In this document: positions 56,740-64,000 of the stretch, piece after piece | Layout of the letters: each line of letters opens with the position of its first letter | How positions within the stretch are numbered: position 1 is the stretch's first letter | Assembly: GCF_029227915.1 (NCBI RefSeq) | Contig: NC_079875.1 | Location: 24,171,001 to 24,235,000 of the forward strand | Reading direction: 5' to 3' | From: Hydractinia symbiolongicarpus | Taxonomy: Eukaryota; Cnidaria; Hydrozoa; Anthoathecata; Hydractiniidae | Length of the DNA: 64,000 nucleotides | Made by a program: the position numbers and the translations under genes | Notes under the pieces: model-generated | What the model was told of the DNA's origin: nothing | The model's database searches: none | The model's input: the letters and a program-made list of their open reading frames with translations, nothing else

Positions 56740-59123
56740 TTACACGTCTTCGTCACTAGTTTCGTCATCACTGTCTGAATCGTCATCACTTGACAGTTCA
56801 TCAAACCCTTCAAAATCTTAAGGAGAATGAAATACTTTTAATATTTAAAATAGCGGCGGCAGTAGCGGAAATAAAGAATTGCTTCCGAGTAATAATTAAA
56901 AAACTAAGTGACTAGATTGTAAAACTTAATATCCAAAATTTTACCTTCTACTTCTCTGGAGAATCCATAATAATTTTCATTGCTGGTGACATCTACTGCT
57001 TTTGGAGACATTTCGCCTTCGTACCACTTAATGATATAGCTGCCATCTTTCAGCAGCCAACCCATGTCTTCAGGAAGGTGATTTGGAGGCTCGGACGTTA
57101 TTGATGACATCCATAACTGTGCAACATACTTTGTTCGATAAATCTTTTGACGCAACACTCGTAAACAAGGTGGTAGAGAACTTCCATCAAACTTTTTAAC
57201 ACAGGAAATTGCTTCATTTTCTCCTTTTGGTTTATACTTTTCCAAAAACATTACCAACCTAGCTTCATCTACAGATGATAGATTCCTTTTTCCATACATG
57301 CTGCATACAAATTTTTCCAACGTTGCAAAAGCGTCATCTGTGACATCAAGATTTGTTCCTAGCTGTTTAAATACATCTTGCACACTTTCATTTTTTTCTA
57401 GTAGTTTGAAAGGTCGAATTTTTCCTTTCCTACTAAACGATGCTGTATAGTCACATCCAGTGAAAGCATGGTATGCTGGCAAGGCCATGCAAATATTTTT
57501 GCCCAATTTCTGGTATATTTGATTAATACTTATGTACCTTAATGTATTTTTAGTGTAAACACCGGTTTCCATCCAAATATTCAAGCTGTTAGGTAACTTA
57601 CTAAGGCAGCCAAGAGCAATTATCAGCACGTCAGTATCTATGGTTCTTATCACAACGTTTGCTGGTGTTTGAATCGAAGATAGGTGGTACAAAATTCTGG
57701 AATCAGCTTCTTCATGAGTTGAAAACAATTTAACGATCTCGGTTTTGACCACGATCTCTCCTTCAACTCTAAACATGTAGCAGGTATCATTGCGATTCAT
57801 TATGACTGTTTTGTTTCCAAGTACTGTTGAATGCATGTTGTTTTCCCAAAAGAAGGCTAAGAACTCCACCAATGCTGCTTTGAAGTGATCATTTCTCAAT
57901 GCATTCAACCAGTTTGAAGGTCTTTTTTGCTCAGGTCCAGTTATCTGATAAGCTCCATGTCTCTCAGTACATCGCAAATCCCTTTCACAATCCTTGATAC
58001 TCGGGTGTACCATTTTGTCTAGAACAAAATGTATGATGTTTCCCTTGCTAGCACAAACGCGTTTCAAAATAAATGTTGCCAGAGCTCCAAATGTTGCTGG
58101 AAGGTCAACAAAAAGATGTAGGAAAAACATTCCATCAATTATGTTAACATCGACGCGATTTGGATCGTCAGTTTTTACTTTTGCTTCTAACTCGTTCAAT
58201 AATTTGACTTTAGGGGTCTTTTGCATTTTGCCATCAACATGTCCAAGAGATAAAGGGACAGGTGTTAGAGGATACTTCAGTACCTCTGCCATATCAATTT
58301 TCCTTTGTAGCGAATGGTACAAGATGCTACCAAACAAATCTCTCATCATCGTTACAGCAACCACTTTGTTGTCAGCAGCTTTAATATTATACTTCGTTCC
58401 CCCAGTTGCAAATGTGTGTAATGTTTGTCTTCGTATAGGTTTTTCGAATCTTGCTGGATCTTTAGAACATTCGTCAATAAATTTATCACGTGCTTTGCTT
58501 CCAACACTAACGATGTTGAGCAAAAACTTTGTTGTGTCTGGTGAGGCTGCTTTTCCTGATGCTATATTAAAAAGATATTGTTTTTCAATAGCATCGTTAA
58601 ATGGATTCATGGTTTCCTTGACCATGTTTATAACTTGATGTAAATCTTTAGAATTTTGTCGCATTCTGCTGGCCTTTAAATCTTGAGACACGTCTTCCTG
58701 TTTTGTCATCCCCAAATTTTCAAACACGTATGACACAATACTTGTTCGAATAGAATGACTTTGTGCCCATCGTTGACGAGCAGAAATAGAATTTGTTAAA
58801 GCTGATATACCTTTTCGCTGACATGCAGCATCTGCATTTATCGTTTGCTCTAATGTCAAGTCGATTGGTAATCTTGAGAATGACTTTTGGGTTCTTCGCA
58901 GCGAAAATAATCCCCTTTGAAATTCAGTGTAAACCTCGGGATGAGAGTCCTTTAGTTTGAGAAGATTATCATGATAACGGACAATCCAACGAGCGTAATT
59001 TGGATGGTTCATGCTAAAGAAATAGTTTGCGACTTTAGGCAAGCAACACACATACAGATCAAAGTTCCGATTAAGCAGTGATTTCAAAAACATTAAATAT
59101 ATTGTATAAATACAATACGCCAT
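56740..59123 (-). CDS. FEN1/XPG-like nuclease protein of the TIR transposon, copy 1
   Basis: Main exon 56945-59123 (first ATG 59121-59123; the frame is open to 59153) and a C-terminal exon 56740-56816 joined in phase 1, giving an acidic end (FDELSSDDDSDSDDETSDED). Numbered from 59153, the carboxylates line up with flap endonucleases: D340 in NIIDGM, D379 in FVLDK before KDCERDLR, E482/D484 in HEEADSR, D506/D508 in IDTDVL, and D568 in FTGCDYT. The N-terminal half (MNHPNYARW, LEQTINADA) matches a family I know as numerous anonymous proteins in corals, fish and insects. Two small phase-1 exons upstream (59327-59383, 59462-59506) may belong, but their phase does not fit the main exon directly. 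Probably the transposase or its nuclease. Confidence 0.75.
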
Positions 59124-59969
59124 GTCACTTAAATATAATATACAAAACAACAAAACGTTAATATGAAGATATATTGTAATTCTTCTGTAAATAGCGTAAA
59201 AAATCAGTTAATATAATTAGAACGTAAAAATGTACAAAGGAATTAATATTTACAAGGCTTCAACATAATCTAACAAGTATGTAAATCAAAGAAGGTCTCA
59301 TTTACATTAAAGCATCTTCAACTTACCATCACTGTCAGTATTTCCATTTGCATTTAAATTGTCATCTACAGTAGCTACAACATCTGCAAAATATCACAAT
59401 AATAACTTGTTATTGGTTATCTTAAATTAATGTATTCTAATTAATTATGTTTTCCTCTTACCATCGCTTTCATTGATCTTATTGAATATTTCTTTGTTCG
59501 AAAATTCTACGAAATGAGAAATTCAATCAATGAAGTAAAAATTGACAAAATATATGTTTAAAAAATTCAGTTCAACAACAGACTATTAAAACTTTTTTTG
59601 ACTTATCATCCGAAACTGACTACAACATGCAGTAACTAAAAACTTGATATAATTACATATATCTTTACCTGTCATATCTTCTATCTATCACATTTTATCT
59701 AAAGTTTCTAATTTTCTATATTTGATTAGTCTAATATGCAAATATCCCGGTAATTTGTTCACGTTTTTACTTCACTTGCTTCAAAATAACTGCTTCTCTT
59801 AACTTTTTTCTTTCACTGTCTGGTTTGTTATGTCGGTTTCCTGTTGTATTTGGACGAAAACGTTCTATTCTATTTAAAAAAATTCTAAAAATAAGTTAAG
59901 GCCCTGAACACATTGGAAATAAGACAAATGTTTTTCTATTGCTTCTCCTCCGCATTAAATATAGAGATA

Positions 59970-60402
59970 TGGGGCGAGACTTGGTCTGACTAGGCCAAGA
60001 GACCCAAATTTTTGGTCAGCTTTATGACCACTGACATTACACTATGTTAGAGAATGTTTGTGCAAAATTTGGAGTTTGTAGCTTATGGGGACAAATTAAG
60101 GTCCTAAATATGGTCTTTGAGGGGGGTCTGACCCAGTCTTAAGACCCAATTTTTCGGTAAGCTTTATCATTTTTCAGATTCTCTCATATAATGACACACG
60201 TTACTAACTTTTAAGCTTTGAGAATTATGGGACCAAATAGGAGTCTCGAATTAGGGTAATTTTAGGGGCCTGGGACCCAAACGCCCCCAAATTGGGTCAG
60301 CTGACCATGTGATTTTTATTGTCCGTGATACTACCAACCTATTTAGAGGGTCAAACCTTTTGTAGAAAATGGGACCTAAAGTTCTGTTATGAGCTCCTGG
60401 AC
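59970..60402 (-). repeat. Terminal inverted repeat, right arm of copy 1
   Basis: Pairs over its whole length with 55773-56205 and ends GAGCTCCTGGAC next to TA. The following GTCCAGGAGCTC begins the next copy, so the two copies meet as a palindrome around the shared TA. Confidence 0.85.
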
Positions 60403-60404
60403 TA

Positions 60405-63400
60405 GTCCAGGAGCTCATAACAGAACTTTAGGTCCCATTTTCTACAAAAGGTTTGACCCTCTAAATAGGTTGGTAGTATCACGGACAATAAAAATCACAT
60501 GGTCAGCTGACCCAATTTGGGGGCGTTTGGGTCCCAGGCCCCTAAAATTACCCTAATTCGAGACTCCTATTTGGTCCCATAACTCTCAAAGCTTAAAAGT
60601 TAGTAACGTGTGTCATTATATGAGAGAATCTGAAAAATGATAAAGCTTACCGAAAAATTGGGTCTTAAGACTGGGTCAGACCCCCCTCAAAGACCATATT
60701 TAGGACCTTAATTTGTCCCCATAAGCTACAAACTCCAAATTTTGCACAAACATTCTCTAACATAGTGTAATGTCAGTGGTCATAAAGCTGACCAAAAATT
60801 TGGGTCTCTTGGCCTAGTCAGACCAAGTCTCGCCCCAAATCCCTATTTTAAACAACTTTTAGAGGGTAAAAAAAACCAATGACTACAAAGCCCAAACTCA
60901 ATATTTGTGTTCTATACTAACTATGTAATACATAAATGGTCGAGCTTACCAAAAAATGCGGTCCTATCAGCAGGTCAGACAAAGATCTGAACAGGGACTC
61001 AAATTAGACCTCATAAGGTACAAACTTAAAATTTTGTAAGACTATTGTGATTTGGCAAAAAGCAAACCAAAAATTACGGTCTCTTGATCAGGTCAGACAA
61101 TAGTTAGCGATATCAAATTAAAAAAGAAATGCTCTGATAGCATTTAATAAAATATAAATATGTACAATAGGTTATAGCAGCATGATTGATATTGTTCTGC
61201 ATCAGCATCTAAAGATGAGAAATGTCATTCAGTCATAAGATCTAGTTTAAACTACAATACAACATTAAAAAATATTAAAAAGGTTACTCAGTTCTAGAAT
61301 ATATGACATTGAATCCTATTCTGTAAATTTTTTGTCATATCCCACAAAAAAAATCTAACCTTAAATTATCATTACACGTCTTCGTCACTAGTTTCGTCAT
61401 CACTGTCTGAATCGTCATCACTTGACAGTTCATCAAACCCTTCAAAATCTTAAGGAGAATGAAATACTTTTAATATTTAAAATAGCGGCGGCAGTAGCGG
61501 AAATAAAGAATTGCTTCCGAGTAATAATTAAAAAACTAAGTGACTAGATTGTAAAACTTAATATCCAAAATTTTACCTTCTACTTCTCTGGAGAATCCAT
61601 AATAATTTTCATTGCTGGTGACATCTACTGCTTTTGGAGACATTTCGCCTTCGTACCACTTAATGATATAGCTGCCATCTTTCAGCAGCCAACCCATGTC
61701 TTCAGGAAGGTGATTTGGAGGCTCGGACGTTATTGATGACATCCATAACTGTGCAACATACTTTGTTCGATAAATCTTTTGACGCAACACTCGTAAACAA
61801 GGTGGTAGAGAACTTCCATCAAACTTTTTAACACAGGAAATTGCTTCATTTTCTCCTTTTGGTTTATACTTTTCCAAAAACATTACCAACCTAGCTTCAT
61901 CTACAGATGATAGATTCCTTTTTCCATACATGCTGCATACAAATTTTTCCAACGTTGCAAAAGCGTCATCTGTGACATCAAGATTTGTTCCTAGCTGTTT
62001 AAATACATCTTGCACACTTTCATTTTTTTCTAGTAGTTTGAAAGGTCGAATTTTTCCTTTCCTACTAAACGATGCTGTATAGTCACATCCAGTGAAAGCA
62101 TGGTATGCTGGCAAGGCCATGCAAATATTTTTGCCCAATTTCTGGTATATTTGATTAATACTTATGTACCTTAATGTATTTTTAGTGTAAACACCGGTTT
62201 CCATCCAAATATTCAAGCTGTTAGGTAACTTACTAAGGCAGCCAAGAGCAATTATCAGCACGTCAGTATCTATGGTTCTTATCACAACGTTTGCTGGTGT
62301 TTGAATCGAAGATAGGTGGTACAAAATTCTGGAATCAGCTTCTTCATGAGTTGAAAACAATTTAACGATCTCGGTTTTGACCACGATCTCTCCTTCAACT
62401 CTAAACATGTAGCAGGTATCATTGCGATTCATTATGACTGTTTTGTTTCCAAGTACTGTTGAATGCATGTTGTTTTCCCAAAAGAAGGCTAAGAACTCCA
62501 CCAATGCTGCTTTGAAGTGATCATTTCTCAATGCATTCAACCAGTTTGAAGGTCTTTTTTGCTCAGGTCCAGTTATCTGATAAGCTCCATGTCTCTCAGT
62601 ACATCGCAAATCCCTTTCACAATCCTTGATACTCGGGTGTACCATTTTGTCTAGAACAAAATGTATGATGTTTCCCTTGCTAGCACAAACGCGTTTCAAA
62701 ATAAATGTTGCCAGAGCTCCAAATGTTGCTGGAAGGTCAACAAAAAGATGTAGGAAAAACATTCCATCAATTATGTTAACATCGACGCGATTTGGATCGT
62801 CAGTTTTTACTTTTGCTTCTAACTCGTTCAATAATTTGACTTTAGGGGTCTTTTGCATTTTGCCATCAACATGTCCAAGAGATAAAGGGACAGGTGTTAG
62901 AGGATACTTCAGTACCTCTGCCATATCAATTTTCCTTTGTAGCGAATGGTACAAGATGCTACCAAACAAATCTCTCATCATCGTTACAGCAACCACTTTG
63001 TTGTCAGCAGCTTTAATATTATACTTCGTTCCCCCAGTTGCAAATGTGTGTAATGTTTGTCTTCGTATAGGTTTTTCGAATCTTGCTGGATCTTTAGAAC
63101 ATTCGTCAATAAATTTATCACGTGCTTTGCTTCCAACACTAACGATGTTGAGCAAAAACTTTGTTGTGTCTGGTGAGGCTGCTTTTCCTGATGCTATATT
63201 AAAAAGATATTGTTTTTCAATAGCATCGTTAAATGGATTCATGGTTTCCTTGACCATGTTTATAACTTGATGTAAATCTTTAGAATTTTGTCGCATTCTG
63301 CTGGCCTTTAAATCTTGAGACACGTCTTCCTGTTTTGTCATCCCCAAATTTTCAAACACGTATGACACAATACTTGTTCGAATAGAATGACTTTGTGCCC

Positions 63401-64000
63401 ATCGTTGACGAGCAGAAATAGAATTTGTTAAAGCTGATATACCTTTTCGCTGACATGCAGCATCTGCATTTATCGTTTGCTCTAATGTCAAGTCGATTAG
63501 TAATCTTGAGAATGACTTTTGGGTTCTTCGCAGCGAAAATAATCCCCTTTGAAATTCAGTGTAAACCTCGGGATGAGAGTCCTTTAGTTTGAGAAGATTA
63601 TCATGATAACGGACAATCCAACGAGCGTAATTTGGATGGTTCATGCTAAAGAAATAGTTTGCGACTTTAGGCAAGCAACACACATACAGATCAAAGTTCC
63701 GATTAAGCAGTGATTTCAAAAACATTAAATATATTGTATAAATACAATACGCCATGTCACTTAAATATAATATACAAAACAACAAAACGTTAATATGAAG
63801 ATATATTGTAATTCTTCTGTAAATAGCGTAAAAAATCAGTTAATATAATTAGAACGTAAAAATGTACAAAGGAATTAATATTTACAAGGCTTCAACATAA
63901 TCTAACAAGTATGTAAATCAAAGAAGGTCTCATTTACATTAAAGCATCTTCAACTTACCATCACTGTCAGTATTTCCATTTGCATTTAAATTGTCATCTA
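60405..64000 (-). mobile_element. TIR transposon with FEN-like nuclease, copy 2, cut by window end
   Basis: Same as 55773-59368 shifted by 4632 bp with only isolated substitutions (for example AATTCTC to AACTCTC in the left repeat). It starts directly after the shared TA at 60403-60404. The right arm lies outside the window. Confidence 0.9.
61372..63755 (-). CDS. FEN1/XPG-like nuclease protein of the TIR transposon, copy 2
   Basis: Exons 61372-61448 and 61577-63755, identical in layout to copy 1. One amino-acid difference is visible in the main exon (Pro to Leu at position 96, counted from the start of the open frame), and all seven acidic residues are kept. The frame is undamaged, which with the near-identity points to a very recent origin of the pair. 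One upstream small exon (from 63959) is cut by the window edge. Confidence 0.75.

Larger units (their letters stand above)
55773..60402 (-). mobile_element. 4.63-kb TIR transposon with FEN-like nuclease, copy 1
   Basis: 433-bp terminal inverted repeats (55773-56205 and 59970-60402, ends GTCCAGGAGCTCATAAC) flanked by TA on both sides (55771-55772 and 60403-60404), consistent with a TA target duplication. The interior encodes one large minus-strand protein plus small exons. The next copy begins at 60405. Superfamily not assigned; TIRs this long and a TA target do not fit ordinary Tc1/mariner with its DDE/D protein. Confidence 0.85.

Noticed and set aside
57994-58638. 214-codon plus-strand ORF (and its copy at 62626-63270)
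   Set aside because: It lies antisense to the conserved nuclease exon and is duplicated only because the transposon is; no domain or codon signal of its own.

Overview
The window looks like nuclear DNA of an invertebrate animal, most likely a cnidarian. The reasons are long AT-rich introns with GT/AG borders, phase-1 extracellular domain exons, a band 4.1 gene of the EPB41L4 type, tRNA-derived SINEs, an OTU-bearing Helitron, and a DUF4116-containing gene cassette of a kind I associate with cnidarian genomes. The organism assignment is inference. There is no bacterial-type organisation, and no ribosomal RNA gene or CRISPR array was seen.

Layout. (1) 1903-13136, + strand: a multi-exon gene, open at its 5' end, for a large membrane protein. 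It has two thrombospondin type 1 repeats, a SEA domain, three fibronectin III-type modules, a split ligand-binding domain of the ionotropic glutamate receptor / periplasmic binding protein type, a pore with a potassium-channel-like GYGD filter, a last transmembrane helix and a cytoplasmic tail. This is the most interesting object here. (2) 15402-30353, + strand: a complete 28-coding-exon gene for a 754-residue FERM protein of the EPB41L4 (NBL4) family. (3) 32538-36313: a more GC-rich cassette of seven compact intronless ORFs (DUF4116 repeats, a small Cys protein, a helix-loop-helix-type protein, a coiled-coil/hydrophobic protein and unrecognised ones). Most are broken, and it looks like a decaying virus-like or mobile element. 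(4) 36314-44700: repeats, including a 410-bp TA tract, a 1.6-kb duplicated block, a tRNA-like cloverleaf and a possible small two-exon gene. (5) About 44700-51700: a Helitron-type rolling-circle transposon with a 2A-like peptide, OTU protease, HUH Rep and PIF1 helicase, broken by frameshifts. (6) 51856-53575: a 719-bp tandem repeat, then small elements. (7) 55773-64000: two nearly identical head-to-tail copies of a 4.63-kb DNA transposon with 433-bp terminal inverted repeats and a TA target. Its main protein carries the acidic constellation of a FEN1/XPG-type nuclease.

The introns of the two host genes hold many small elements: a microsatellite-carrying family with a 5' hairpin (eight copies or fragments), four tRNA-derived SINEs, a foldback element and a pogo-like MITE. 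In the two host genes, exon phases agree at every junction I modelled. The element proteins, by contrast, show frameshifts and in-frame stops.
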